From Fusobacterium_C necrophorum (GTDB taxonomy: Bacteria; Fusobacteriota; Fusobacteriia; Fusobacteriales; Fusobacteriaceae), in assembly GCF_900104395.1 (NCBI RefSeq), contig NZ_FMXX01000005.1: 64,000 bases of DNA; one strand, given 5' to 3'. The notes under the pieces are model-generated. The model had not been told where the DNA came from. It searched no databases and saw only the letters and a list, made by a program, of their open reading frames with translations. Positions 1 to 10,050 of this stretch are shown here, one piece after another (the first letter of the stretch is position 1; each line of letters begins with the position of its first letter). A program made the translations under genes and the position numbers.

Positions 1-2
1 AT

Positions 3-305
3 CCAGAACTAATAAAGACAATTACAAGTGATAATGGAAGCGAATTTATGAATGCTGAAGCAATAGAAGAGTTAGGAATAGAATACTTTTATGCACATAG
101 TTATAGTTCAGGAGAAAGAGGAAGTAATGAAAATAATAATAAATTAATTAGGCGCTATATAAAAAAGGGAGTAGATATAGGTTCTATAAGCGAAGAAGAA
201 ATAATAAGAATAGAAGAGTGGATGAATTCATATCCAAGAAAATTATTTAATGGGAAAAGTTCCTTAGAAGTATATTCTAAAGAACTTACAAAATATTTTT
301 CTTAG
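3..305 (+). mobile_element. IS30-family transposase, C-terminal part (cut by window edge)
   Basis: The reading frame is open from the first bases of the window to a stop at 305, so the gene begins upstream of the window. The translation has the second part of an IS30-type DDE domain: TSDNGSEF, which carries the second catalytic Asp, then a block GERGSNENNN with the catalytic Glu, followed by LIRRYIKKG. A typical IS30 C-terminus follows (EWMNSYPRKLFNGKSSLE). An ATG at 48 is internal and not a real start. DNA just after the stop should hold the right end of the element, but with one end in view I cannot define the inverted repeat. Family call is firm; intactness unknown. Confidence 0.85.
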
Positions 306-357
306 TGTGACATTTACTATTGCAATTTACAGTTTTGGAAAAATAAAAAAATAAAGC

Positions 358-386
358 TTGCTTTTTTGTTCTAAAAGATTTATAAT
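358..386 (+). promoter_or_regulatory. Predicted promoter for the small gene at 443
   Basis: A perfect -10 hexamer TATAAT lies at 381-386, with TTGCTT at 358-363 after a 17-nt spacer. It sits between the transposase stop and the small ORF. Seen by pattern only. Confidence 0.5.
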
Positions 387-442
387 TTATATAGATAAAT
401 ATAAAATATATATAAAAATTCAATATAAAGGAGATGGTAACG

Positions 443-625
443 ATGACAAATTTTATTCAAAATATAGTAGATGAAAAAGCAATTTCTCTATTGGGAAAGG
501 AAAAAATCACACAGTTGCTCTCTTCTCTTCAAGATTTAGATAAAGAACTTGCTTCTTTTGGAGAATCTGAAATGAAGCAACTTATTTCATGTCTAAGAAA
601 CAAAATTTGTGAATTAGCCAAATAG
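443..625 (+). CDS. Small hypothetical protein, 60 aa
   Basis: I do not recognise this protein. It is hydrophilic and probably all-helical (MTNFIQNIVDEKAISLLGKE at the start, ending CELAK), without a signal peptide, membrane segment or known motif. The start is placed at ATG 443 because AAAGGAG at 427-433 lies nine bases upstream; the in-frame ATG at 434 overlaps that ribosome binding site. It has its own predicted promoter and is closed by a strong UUCG hairpin terminator, so it looks like a genuine single-gene unit. It lies between an IS30 remnant and a toxin-antitoxin pair, in what appears to be accessory DNA. Confidence 0.6.
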   Translation: MTNFIQNIVDEKAISLLGKEKITQLLSSLQDLDKELASFGESEMKQLISCLRNKICELAK

Positions 626-651
626 ATTTTCATTTTTACAACCATATAAAG

Positions 652-683
652 AGAACCGTTTCTTCGGAAGCGGTTCTTTTTTT
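652..683 (+). terminator. Intrinsic terminator with a UUCG tetraloop
   Basis: AGAACCG at 652-658 pairs with CGGTTCT at 671-677, continued by TTC/GAA and closed by a cUUCGg tetraloop (663-666). A run of T follows the stem. It ends the small gene at 443-625. Confidence 0.85.
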
Positions 684-768
684 ACTTCCCATGTCATGAT
701 GAGTACAAAAGTGGCACTCAATGATGAAAAAAGAAGAAGTACTAGGGAAGATAGGAAGCTTCTGTTCC

Positions 769-797
769 TTGACAAAGAAAAGAAGAAATGGTAATAT
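769..797 (+). promoter_or_regulatory. Predicted promoter of the toxin-antitoxin pair
   Basis: A consensus -35 TTGACA at 769-774, a 17-nt spacer, and TAATAT at 792-797. The ribosome binding site GGAGG of the antitoxin follows at 821-825. Confidence 0.55.
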
Positions 798-831
798 ATG
801 TATTATAGGTAATACAAAAAGGAGGGATAGT

Positions 832-1092
832 ATGATTACAAAAACTATTAAAATGGAAGAAAAGTTAATTCAAGATATATTAGAAATATCTAAAATTTAT
901 AATATGAGTTTTTCCGATTTTGTAAGAAAAGCTTTAAAGAAAGAAATTGAAGAAAAAAAGAATGATTTTTTTTATAAAATGAAAACAGTAGCCTACGCTA
1001 CTAAGGAGGAAACAGAAGATATTCTGGAAGGATTGAATTCTTTGGCAAAAGAAGACTTGGAATATGTTGAGGAAGAAGAGATTGCCTTATGA
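832..1092 (+). CDS. RelB/RHH-type antitoxin
   Basis: An 86-residue protein with an N-terminal ribbon-helix-helix-like segment (MITKTIKMEEKL, then ILEISKIYNMSFSDFVRKAL) and an acidic C-terminus suited to bind and neutralise a basic toxin. In this arrangement the antitoxin blocks the toxin and usually represses the shared promoter. ATG 832 is preferred over the longer frame from 721 because GGAGG lies directly upstream of 832 and the promoter lies inside the longer frame. Its stop overlaps the toxin start by 4 nt (ATGA), so the two are translationally coupled. The subfamily (RelB, DinJ or CopG-like) is not resolved. Confidence 0.75.
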   Translation: MITKTIKMEEKLIQDILEISKIYNMSFSDFVRKALKKEIEEKKNDFFYKMKTVAYATKEETEDILEGLNSLAKEDLEYVEEEEIAL

Positions 1093-1355
1093 TTAAGATA
1101 CGGTATAATAAGCAATCTTCCAAATTTTTTAAACAACATCAAGCAGTAAAAAATAAATTCATTGCCAATTTGAAAGCTTTTTATTTGGAAGAAAATGCAA
1201 ATGTGGATATTAAGAGATTACAAACTCCGATAGAGTTATATAGAATGAGGATAGGAAAGTACCGAGTTATTTATTCCATAGAAAAAAATACACTTATTTT
1301 GATTTCTGTGGAAAAAGCAGATACAAGAAGAGATATTTATAAAAACTTCCCATAG
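1089..1355 (+). CDS. RelE/ParE-superfamily toxin
   Basis: An 88-residue basic protein with the compact RelE/ParE pattern: an N-terminal strand (IRYNKQSSKFFKQH), two helices, then strands with LYRMRIGKYRVIYSIE and a C-terminal strand ending in RRDIYKNF. The K-YRV-Y segment is typical of RelE-like mRNA interferases, which cut mRNA at the ribosome; ParE-type toxins share the fold but act on gyrase, so the exact target is inferred. It overlaps the antitoxin gene by 4 nt. The pair lies next to an IS30 remnant and a pseudogene, as expected for accessory DNA. Confidence 0.8.
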   Translation: MIKIRYNKQSSKFFKQHQAVKNKFIANLKAFYLEENANVDIKRLQTPIELYRMRIGKYRVIYSIEKNTLILISVEKADTRRDIYKNFP

Positions 1356-1587
1356 AGCCACTTAGGTGGAATAACAGTATACTTTGACAAAAAAAGAAGA
1401 AAAGTCCCTGAGAGTTGCTCAGAGAGGAAGCAAAAACTGCTCCCTCGAAAAATCGGCATGTATGGAAATCCATTTTTTCTTTTTTTGCCGTTTTGGATAC
1501 TGAACGGCGAAATACCTCTAAAATTCATACTTTTCGAAAAAAATATGAGACGATTTCAGCCCTTTATAAAAAAAGAGACTAGGGAAA

Positions 1588-1998
1588 TTACCTGAAAGCT
1601 CTTTGAGGAGGCTTATTTTGCCTCTTATTTGTCAAGCCATAGACGGCATATACGGAATTTTTGAAACCGGAGTGTTCGTCAATCAGACTACATTTCCAAG
1701 CATTAGAAGTATTTCTTCTATTATTCCGTCTATCGTGAGAATATTGATTCATTCTTCTTTCCCATCTATCGCCTAATCTAGCTCCTATGTGGCTGCCAAT
1801 TTCAGCACCTGCAAGAGCCCCGAAGTCTCACCATCATAGTCTAAATTTTTCTCTTCTTTCTCTTTCTTTTCTATTTGAATGTCTTAAAGAAGAGTCTCTA
1901 TCACTCCTTTCACCCGCTCTCTCTTTTGCTTCTAATATAGATGAATTAAGAAATAAAGTAAAAAGTGATGTCAAAATTATAAATTTGTCATTTTTCAT
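1588..1998 (-). pseudogene. Broken secreted glycine-zipper protein gene
   Basis: On the minus strand an ATG at 1998 opens a 54-codon stretch with a signal-peptide-like N-terminus (MKNDKFIILTSLF...LEAKE) followed by an Arg/Glu-rich segment. It is stopped by TGA TGG TGA (1836-1828), after which the same frame stays open for 79 codons to a TAA at 1588. That second part has a glycine-zipper segment (GALAGAEIGSHIGARLGDR) and an Arg/Asn-rich tail. The two halves are in the same frame and make sense as one exported protein, so I call a gene broken by two stops or by paired indels. No function can be named. Confidence 0.5.
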
Positions 1999-2175
1999 AT
2001 CTTCTTCTCTTTATAGTTTATAAATAAAAATTTTTTTATATTTATATCTTATGAATAAGTAAAATTCAATGAAACACTGCAATATTTTTAATACAAAAAG
2101 AAAGAATAAAATATCTATTTTTATTCCTTTTTTTATTGCCTAATATAATATTTTATATTCCTAATTTTTTTAATA

Positions 2176-2204
2176 TTGATTATTTTTATCTACTATGATA
2201 TTAT
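2176..2204 (+). promoter_or_regulatory. Predicted promoter of the TonB receptor at 2350
   Basis: TTGATT at 2176-2181, a 17-nt spacer, and TATTAT at 2199-2204. The expected transcript start, near 2211, falls at the left arm of a 13-bp inverted repeat. Confidence 0.45.
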
Positions 2205-2208
2205 TTAC

Positions 2209-2264
2209 TTGTGAACTTTTTCATTCTATCCATTTTCTATGAAAATCAAGAAAAAAGTTCACAA
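2209..2264 (+). repeat. 13-bp perfect inverted repeat at the predicted transcript start
   Basis: TTGTGAACTTTTT at 2209-2221 is the exact reverse complement of 2252-2264, separated by 30 nt. It can act as an operator at the start site or as a stem at the 5' end of the leader RNA. The sequence does not say which. Confidence 0.55.
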
Positions 2265-2302
2265 AGATACACAAAAACAGCACCAATGAAACATCAATCT
2301 TG

Positions 2303-2341
2303 AAAGGAGGCAATATGATAAAAGGAAAGCTTTTATCATAG
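2303..2341 (+). promoter_or_regulatory. Leader ORF and hairpin between ribosome binding site and receptor start
   Basis: AAAGGAGG (2303-2310) is followed four bases on by ATG at 2315, which opens a nine-codon ORF (MIKGKLLS, stop TAG 2339-2341). The same bases form an 11-bp hairpin: 2314-2324 pairs with 2330-2340, with loop GAAAG. The receptor ATG at 2350 comes nine bases after that stop and has no Shine-Dalgarno of its own. Either the leader is translated and ribosomes restart at 2350, or the hairpin folds out and brings the ribosome binding site close to 2350. Confidence 0.6.
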
Positions 2342-2349
2342 CAAATAAC

Positions 2350-4329
2350 ATGAAAAAATTATTCTTACTATTTTCTTTGATTGCCTGTTCCAATTCGGTT
2401 TACTCCGAAATCATCCATTTGGGGGCAAGTGACATTTACTCTGATACTGGTTATGCGACCAATATAAGAAGTACGACTTCATCTCCTTTTATAATAACTG
2501 CAAAAGAAATTCAGGAAAAAAGGTTTGCAAGTCTCTCTGAAATTTTGGCAAGTCTTCCGGGAATCACTATACGAGAGGGATACGAACCTGAAATTGATTT
2601 GAGAGGACAGGGATACTCGAAAGCAAGGGCAACCATTCAGGTCATGATAGACGGTGTGCCTGTCAATATGCTGGATTCTTCTCATAGAAAAGTTCCCTTA
2701 AATACTGTAAATCCGAATCAAATCGAACGAATCGAAGTCATTCCGGGTGGAGGAGCTGTTTTATATGGGAATGGAACGGCAGGCGGTGTCATCAATATTC
2801 TTACTAAAAAACATCGAGGAAATTTTGGAAATATAGGCTATCGTTATGGAAGTTTTGGAGATCGTAAATACGATATTGCCGCAGGAACCAGTTTAGGAAA
2901 CTTTGACTTTGCTCTTGATTATTCCAATGAAGATAAAAACGGCTACAGAAGAAATTCTCCTTCCGATTCGGATTATTTTTCTGCCAGAATTGCTTATAAC
3001 TTCAATAAAAATGATACAATTGCTCTAAAATACAGAGGATATAGAACAGAGTATAAACAGTACAACGGTTTAAGCAAAAAGCAAGTACAGGAAGACAGAA
3101 GACAGAACGGAATGGCCCCCGGACAAAAAGGTTCCACTGATAGAAAGTTGGATGAATACAGTTTCAATTTTCATAAAAGAGTAGGAAAAAACAACGATCT
3201 TAGTTTCCATGCCTATAAACTAGAAAGCGATATAAAAACAAGATCACAAACTCCAAAATTAACGAGAATTGTAAAAGCGGAAGATAATAGATCAGGAGTA
3301 AAAATCAAAGATAAATTGAATTATGGAAATGGTAACAACATTATTATCGGTGCAGGTTATACCAATCATACCATGTTTTTAAGCAACATAAAAGTAGAGA
3401 AAAAGACTCTGGAAAGCTTCGCCTTGAACACATTGAAATTCGGAAAACTTGAATTTTCACAAGGATTGAGATTTGAAAAATCCAAATATCAAGGAGATGC
3501 CGCCAAAGCTTTCGGATTAAAAAGTGGAGAAACTTCTAAAACACTGGAGAACTATGGTGCTTCCCTAGCTCTTAATTATTTGTATTCTCATGCAGGAAAT
3601 GTATATGTGAAATATGAGAGAGCTTTTAATACTCCTGCCCCTTTACAAACCATAAAAAATATTAACTGGCAAACCTATAACAGTGATGCAAAATCAGAAA
3701 AAAGTAATACCTATGAAATCGGCTTCCGAGACTATATTCTAAATTCCATAGTCAGTGCTTCCGCTTATTATAGTGAAACCGCAAATGAATTAAAAACAGT
3801 TTGGTTAGGTAGCCATTTCCATGATCTTTCCAATTTTAATACCATCAACTATGGAAAGACAAAGAGATACGGATTCGATTTGAAGGCGGAACAGAAATTT
3901 GAAAAATTCAGAATTTCAGAATCCTATTCCTTTGTAAATGCTAAAATCATAAAAAGTGGGGAAACTGCCAGTCAAAAAGCAACGGAAGGAAAATATATTC
4001 CTGATGTTCCGAAACACAAGTTTGTACTTTCGACTGATTATGATTTTAATGAAAAATTCTCTATTGGAGCAAGCTATCAATACCAAGCTGCTGCATATAT
4101 TGACTCTCGAAACAGCTTGGGAAAAGAAGGGAAAAAATCAATTGTGAATTTGAGAGCAAACTATAAATTCAATGATCATTTCCACATTTATGCCGGAATT
4201 AAAAATCTATTTAATGCAAAATACTATGATTCTGTGGGTTATACTACTGCCAAACCAAATAGGATATATAAGGTTTACAACCCTGCACCAAGCAGAAATT
4301 ACTATATGGGATTTGATTATAAATTCTAA
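2350..4329 (+). CDS. TonB-dependent outer-membrane receptor
   Basis: A 659-residue receptor that should import an iron complex, heme or similar ligand across the outer membrane with energy from TonB. An N-terminal signal peptide (about residues 1-19, cut before EIIHLG) is followed by a plug domain with typical motifs (SLSEILASLPGI, IDLRGQG, VMIDGVPVN, IERIEVIPGGGAVLYGNGTAGGVINI) to about residue 150, then a beta-barrel ending in an aromatic residue (DYKF). Length is normal. It is clearly paralogous to the receptor at 60127, matching over much of plug and barrel. It stands alone without adjacent ABC genes. Translation control looks unusual (see 2303-2341). Ligand unknown. Confidence 0.92.
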   Translation: MKKLFLLFSLIACSNSVYSEIIHLGASDIYSDTGYATNIRSTTSSPFIITAKEIQEKRFASLSEILASLPGITIREGYEPEIDLRGQGYSKARATIQVMIDGVPVNMLDSSHRKVPLNTVNPNQIERIEVIPGGGAVLYGNGTAGGVINILTKKHRGNFGNIGYRYGSFGDRKYDIAAGTSLGNFDFALDYSNEDKNGYRRNSPSDSDYFSARIAYNFNKNDTIALKYRGYRTEYKQYNGLSKKQVQEDRRQNGMAPGQKGSTDRKLDEYSFNFHKRVGKNNDLSFHAYKLESDIKTRSQTPKLTRIVKAEDNRSGVKIKDKLNYGNGNNIIIGAGYTNHTMFLSNIKVEKKTLESFALNTLKFGKLEFSQGLRFEKSKYQGDAAKAFGLKSGETSKTLENYGASLALNYLYSHAGNVYVKYERAFNTPAPLQTIKNINWQTYNSDAKSEKSNTYEIGFRDYILNSIVSASAYYSETANELKTVWLGSHFHDLSNFNTINYGKTKRYGFDLKAEQKFEKFRISESYSFVNAKIIKSGETASQKATEGKYIPDVPKHKFVLSTDYDFNEKFSIGASYQYQAAAYIDSRNSLGKEGKKSIVNLRANYKFNDHFHIYAGIKNLFNAKYYDSVGYTTAKPNRIYKVYNPAPSRNYYMGFDYKF

Positions 4330-4362
4330 CATTTTCTTACAATAAAATTTCCTCAGGAAAAG

Positions 4363-4400
4363 AAAAAAGATAAGCCCTGAAAAGAGGACTTATCTTTTTT
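4363..4400. terminator. Bidirectional terminator between convergent genes
   Basis: AAAAAAGATAAG at 4363-4374 pairs with CTTATCTTTTTT at 4389-4400. A- and T-rich flanks let it serve the TonB receptor on the plus strand and the DUF4198 gene on the minus strand. Confidence 0.8.
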
Positions 4401-4411
4401 ATTTCTTCCAA

Positions 4412-5212
4412 TTATTCAAATTCCACCAACAGAGAAGCGTCATATACTACTTTTTTCTCTCGGTCAAAAGATTTTGTTCCTTTTATGAACCATTGCCCGG
4501 CTCTGGAAGGACTGAAAGCAAAGACTCCATTATCGTCCGTAAAGGTAGTCATACGCACCTTCGGTAATTCTTCTCCACCTTTCCAGATACCTGCTTCCAC
4601 ATCAAAATCAACATTCATGAACATAATATCCACCGAAGCATTTTTAACAGGATTTCCATCCTTATCCACAAATTTTCCTCGAAATACGCCTTCTTTCCAT
4701 GCTTTCACAGGAGAAGTTAAAGGAATAATTTCATTTTTCCCTTCCGCTACTCTATCTGCAAAGTCAGTACCGCTGTAGTCTTTCGCCACAATGACTTTCA
4801 TGGTGGAAGTCAAGTTCCAACCGTGAGCCTGGGTGTTTCCTTCCATAACGAATATCCAATTTCCTTTTCCTTTCAATCCATCTTTATCCGTATAAATAAA
4901 GTCATAGGCGGTAATTGTGTTTCCCTTTTCATCATAGCTGACTTTTTCCAGTGTTACTTTCGATGCTAAATCCGTTTTTTGTTTGTTATGAATCACAAAA
5001 AAGGTTTCAGGCAAACTCGTTTTTCCTTCGTCATTCGTGGACATACTTGCCGGTCTTACTTTTTTTCCGGTTTCCGGATGTGCCAAAAGTGCTTTCATTC
5101 TAACTTTCGTTTCCCCACTGACATCCAACTTCGGTGTATATAAAATATGATCGTGTGCAAACAAAATATTAGATAATAAAATAAAGCCAAGAATTACTTT
5201 CTCTTTTTTCAT
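4412..5212 (-). CDS. DUF4198-like periplasmic protein
   Basis: A 266-residue exported protein. The signal peptide is MKKEKVILGFILLSNILFA, followed by HDHILYTPKLDVSGETKV. The C-terminal half has a carboxypeptidase-regulatory/transthyretin-like beta segment (VFRGKFVDKDGNPVKNASVDI, then TDDNGVFAFSPSRAGQW). This layout fits DUF4198 proteins, periplasmic proteins often found near metal uptake genes; a metal role is only an inference here. The start is ATG 5212 with AGGAGG just upstream; an in-frame ATG at 5227 overlaps that site. It is last in a run after the LysR gene and gmhA and converges on the TonB receptor, sharing its terminator. Confidence 0.65.
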   Translation of the reverse strand: MKKEKVILGFILLSNILFAHDHILYTPKLDVSGETKVRMKALLAHPETGKKVRPASMSTNDEGKTSLPETFFVIHNKQKTDLASKVTLEKVSYDEKGNTITAYDFIYTDKDGLKGKGNWIFVMEGNTQAHGWNLTSTMKVIVAKDYSGTDFADRVAEGKNEIIPLTSPVKAWKEGVFRGKFVDKDGNPVKNASVDIMFMNVDFDVEAGIWKGGEELPKVRMTTFTDDNGVFAFSPSRAGQWFIKGTKSFDREKKVVYDASLLVEFE

Positions 5213-5264
5213 TTTCTTCCTCCTCATTTTTCATTACCAAGATATTTTTACCTGCCAATCTCCT

Positions 5265-5846
5265 TTACACCATATAATTTTCCGGAAACAAAATCCTTTC
5301 TACTCCCTCGATGATGATATGTAAAATCATCATATGTATCTCCTGAATTCTATCAGAAGTTTCTCCAGGGATAATAAATTCATAATCACACATTCCTTTT
5401 AATTTTCCTCCGTCTTTCCCAAGAAGAGCTAGAGTTTTCAGTTTTCTTTCCTTTGCCGTTTTCACAGCTTCTATTACATTGGGAGAATTTCCGCTGGTAG
5501 AAATTCCAATAAAAAAATCTCCCTCCTGCCCGTAAGCTTCTACCCCTTTGGAAAAAATATAGTCAAAACCGTAATCATTTCCCACACAGGTAATATGCGA
5601 GGAATCCGATAAAGAAATTGCCGGTAATGCCGGTCTTTCCTTTCGAAAACGTCCTGTAAATTCTTCTGCGAAATGCATTGCATCACAGTTGCTTCCTCCG
5701 TTTCCACAGATGAGTACCTTTCCTTTGTTTCGAAATACTTCCGCCAAAGTCTTTGCGACTCTTTCCGTTTCCCCTCTTTTTTCTTCTTCCTCTATAAATT
5801 GTTTCAATAAAGCCAACTCTGTTTTGTAAGAATCCAGTAATTGCAT
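5265..5846 (-). CDS. gmhA: Phosphoheptose isomerase (SIS domain)
   Basis: A 193-residue SIS-domain protein that should convert sedoheptulose 7-phosphate to D-glycero-D-manno-heptose 7-phosphate, the first step to the heptose of the LPS inner core. Supporting motifs are LICGNGGSNCDAMHFAEEFTG near the start, VGNDYGFDYIFSKGVEA, and ISTSGNSPNVIEA, all typical of GmhA, and the length matches. ATG 5846 follows AAGGAG by six bases and is preferred to TTG at 5852. It lies 13 nt after the LysR gene. Its presence supports an outer membrane with heptose-containing LPS. Confidence 0.88.
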   Translation of the reverse strand: MQLLDSYKTELALLKQFIEEEEKRGETERVAKTLAEVFRNKGKVLICGNGGSNCDAMHFAEEFTGRFRKERPALPAISLSDSSHITCVGNDYGFDYIFSKGVEAYGQEGDFFIGISTSGNSPNVIEAVKTAKERKLKTLALLGKDGGKLKGMCDYEFIIPGETSDRIQEIHMMILHIIIEGVERILFPENYMV

Positions 5847-5859
5847 AAGCAACTCCTTC

Positions 5860-6732
5860 CTAGTATTGTAAACGATAATCCTGAATAAAGTTTAAAAACT
5901 TAATAATTTGAATTAATCCTTTCTTATCTTTGGTAATGACCACCTGATAGGCATCTTTTACCTCCGTAATCTTATATACCGTCTTATATTCCCCATTTTG
6001 AATTTCCTTATATACGGCATAATAGGGTAAAATGGCATTTGCAATCTCCTCATTTACCATTCCTTTGATGACGGATAAATTTCCGAACACCGGTATTTTT
6101 TCCTCAAAGATAATCCGATATTTTTCCTCCAAAATGGATATCGCCTGATTGTTATTCGGAACATACTTTCTTGTAATCAAAGGATCTTTTGCAACTTCTT
6201 GAATATTTGTATACTCTTTTTTACTCACCAATACATATGGAACTCTCTCAATCGTAAGAACTTCCAAATTTGGATTATTGATTCTTTCTTCGTCAATAAT
6301 CAATACATCCAAATCTCCCTCTTTTAACATACGAAGTAAATTTTCTTTTTCCGATACCTGCAAATCATATTCAATTTCTTCATGTGCCTTGCTGAACCCT
6401 TTCATAAGTCGAGGTAATAAAGGCTCCGCAATGACCGGGGAGGCTCCAATGGAAAGTCTTGCCCTATCCAAATCAATGATTTTAGAAATTTCTTTTTCCG
6501 CTCGTTTTACTTTTTCGAAAATCTCTTCCGCCATTTTATACAAAGCTTCTCCCGTGTAGGTCAATTTAATCTTTTTCGAGCTTCGATCAAAAAGCTTTGT
6601 ATTTAGGATTTCTTCAAATTTTTTTACTTGAATAGAAACTGCGGATTGATTGATGTACAATTCGCTCGCAGCTTTTGTAAAACTCTTTGCTTTTGCTACT
6701 TCATAAAAAATTTCCAAGTAGTGTAGATCCAA
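5860..6732 (-). CDS. LysR-family transcriptional regulator
   Basis: A 290-residue regulator with the N-terminal winged helix-turn-helix of LysR proteins (MDLHYLEIFYEVAKAKSFTK, then ASELYINQSAVSIQVKKFEE) and a periplasmic-binding-protein-like effector domain from about residue 90. The start is TTG at 6732; the family-typical first residues support it. A near-perfect 13-bp dyad lies 20-53 nt upstream and could be its own operator. It is followed 13 nt later by gmhA and then the DUF4198 gene, candidates for co-transcription rather than proven targets. Effector and regulon are unknown. Confidence 0.88.
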   Translation of the reverse strand: MDLHYLEIFYEVAKAKSFTKAASELYINQSAVSIQVKKFEEILNTKLFDRSSKKIKLTYTGEALYKMAEEIFEKVKRAEKEISKIIDLDRARLSIGASPVIAEPLLPRLMKGFSKAHEEIEYDLQVSEKENLLRMLKEGDLDVLIIDEERINNPNLEVLTIERVPYVLVSKKEYTNIQEVAKDPLITRKYVPNNNQAISILEEKYRIIFEEKIPVFGNLSVIKGMVNEEIANAILPYYAVYKEIQNGEYKTVYKITEVKDAYQVVITKDKKGLIQIIKFLNFIQDYRLQY

Positions 6733-6752
6733 AACAAACCACGCCCTTTCAT

Positions 6753-6777
6753 TGATATGATAGATTGTATATATCTA

Positions 6778-6785
<8 letters not shown>
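6753..6785. promoter_or_regulatory. Dyad between valS and the LysR gene, possible operator
   Basis: TGATATGATAGAT (6753-6765) and ATCTATTATATCA (6773-6785) are inverted with one mismatch and a 7-nt spacer. The dyad overlaps the valS stop codon and ends 20 nt before the LysR start. No T-run follows on the minus strand, so a LysR autoregulatory site is likelier than a terminator. Confidence 0.45.
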
Positions 6786-9424
<2,639 letters not shown>

Positions 9425-9441
<17 letters not shown>

Positions 9442-10039
9442 CTACGTTTCCTCCTGCCTCTTTTAATGTATCTTCCATAAATTGAAGTACTTCTTCCCTC
9501 CCTTTATGAGAAAGAGAGGAATAAAAAAATACATCTTCATTATGAAACTCTATTTTCTTTCGAATCTCTTTTAACAGACGAAATTTTTCGTTGTTTGAAA
9601 TTTTATCTGTTTTTGTAAAAATAATTTTAAAAGGAAGATTATGAAAATCCAACCAACGTAACATCTCCATATCCTCTTCACTTGGAATTCTTCGAATATC
9701 TAAAAGTACAAAGACCAATTTTGTACGTGTACTGATAATATATCGTTCAATGGTGGAACCCCATTCTTTTTTCATTGCTTTGGGAACCTTAGCAAACCCA
9801 TATCCCGGTAAATCTACAATATAGAATTCCTGATTTATGATAAAAAAGTTAATCAGTTGTGTTCTTCCCGGAGTTTTACTTGTTCTTGCCAATTTTGTTC
9901 GGGAAGTTAAACTGTTAATCAAGGAAGATTTTCCGACATTGGATCTCCCTACAAAAGCAAATTCGACACTGTTCAATCTTTCAGGATAATCTTTCTCATA
10001 AACCGCCGACTTTAAATAATCAGCTCTTTTGATTCTCAT
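9425..10039 (-). CDS. engB: Ribosome-biogenesis GTPase EngB/YsxC
   Basis: A 204-residue GTPase needed for late assembly of the large ribosomal subunit. The G motifs are plain: G1 GRSNVGKSS, G3 DLPGYG, G4 FTKTDK. It follows lon by 11 nt and overlaps valS, and AAGGAG precedes ATG 10039. The lon-engB (ysxC) neighbourhood is also common in Firmicutes. Confidence 0.95.
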
Positions 10040-10050
10040 AAGTTCTCCTT

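Larger units (their letters stand above)
1999..2349. other. Intergenic region upstream of the TonB receptor
   Basis: This is the only gene-free stretch here above 300 bases. It is AT-rich and holds the predicted promoter, the 13-bp inverted repeat and the leader ORF/hairpin described separately. I see no other gene or RNA in it. Confidence 0.6.

Noticed and set aside
1380..1470. Minus-strand sequence with an ACTCTCAGG-like end, reminiscent of a glycine riboswitch
   Set aside because: The matching GGAGAG strand and the full conserved core are not found, and no minus-strand gene lies downstream. At most a decayed remnant.
1337..1528. 63-codon minus-strand ORF
   Set aside because: No ribosome binding site, no recognisable domain and overlaps the toxin gene; likely a chance frame.
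1787..2023. 78-codon plus-strand ORF
   Set aside because: Opposite-strand shadow of the broken glycine-zipper gene.
2350..2385. Lipobox-like LIAC in the TonB receptor signal peptide
   Set aside because: Alignment with the paralog places cleavage a few residues later before EIIHLG, as in ordinary receptors; TonB receptors are not lipoproteins as a rule.
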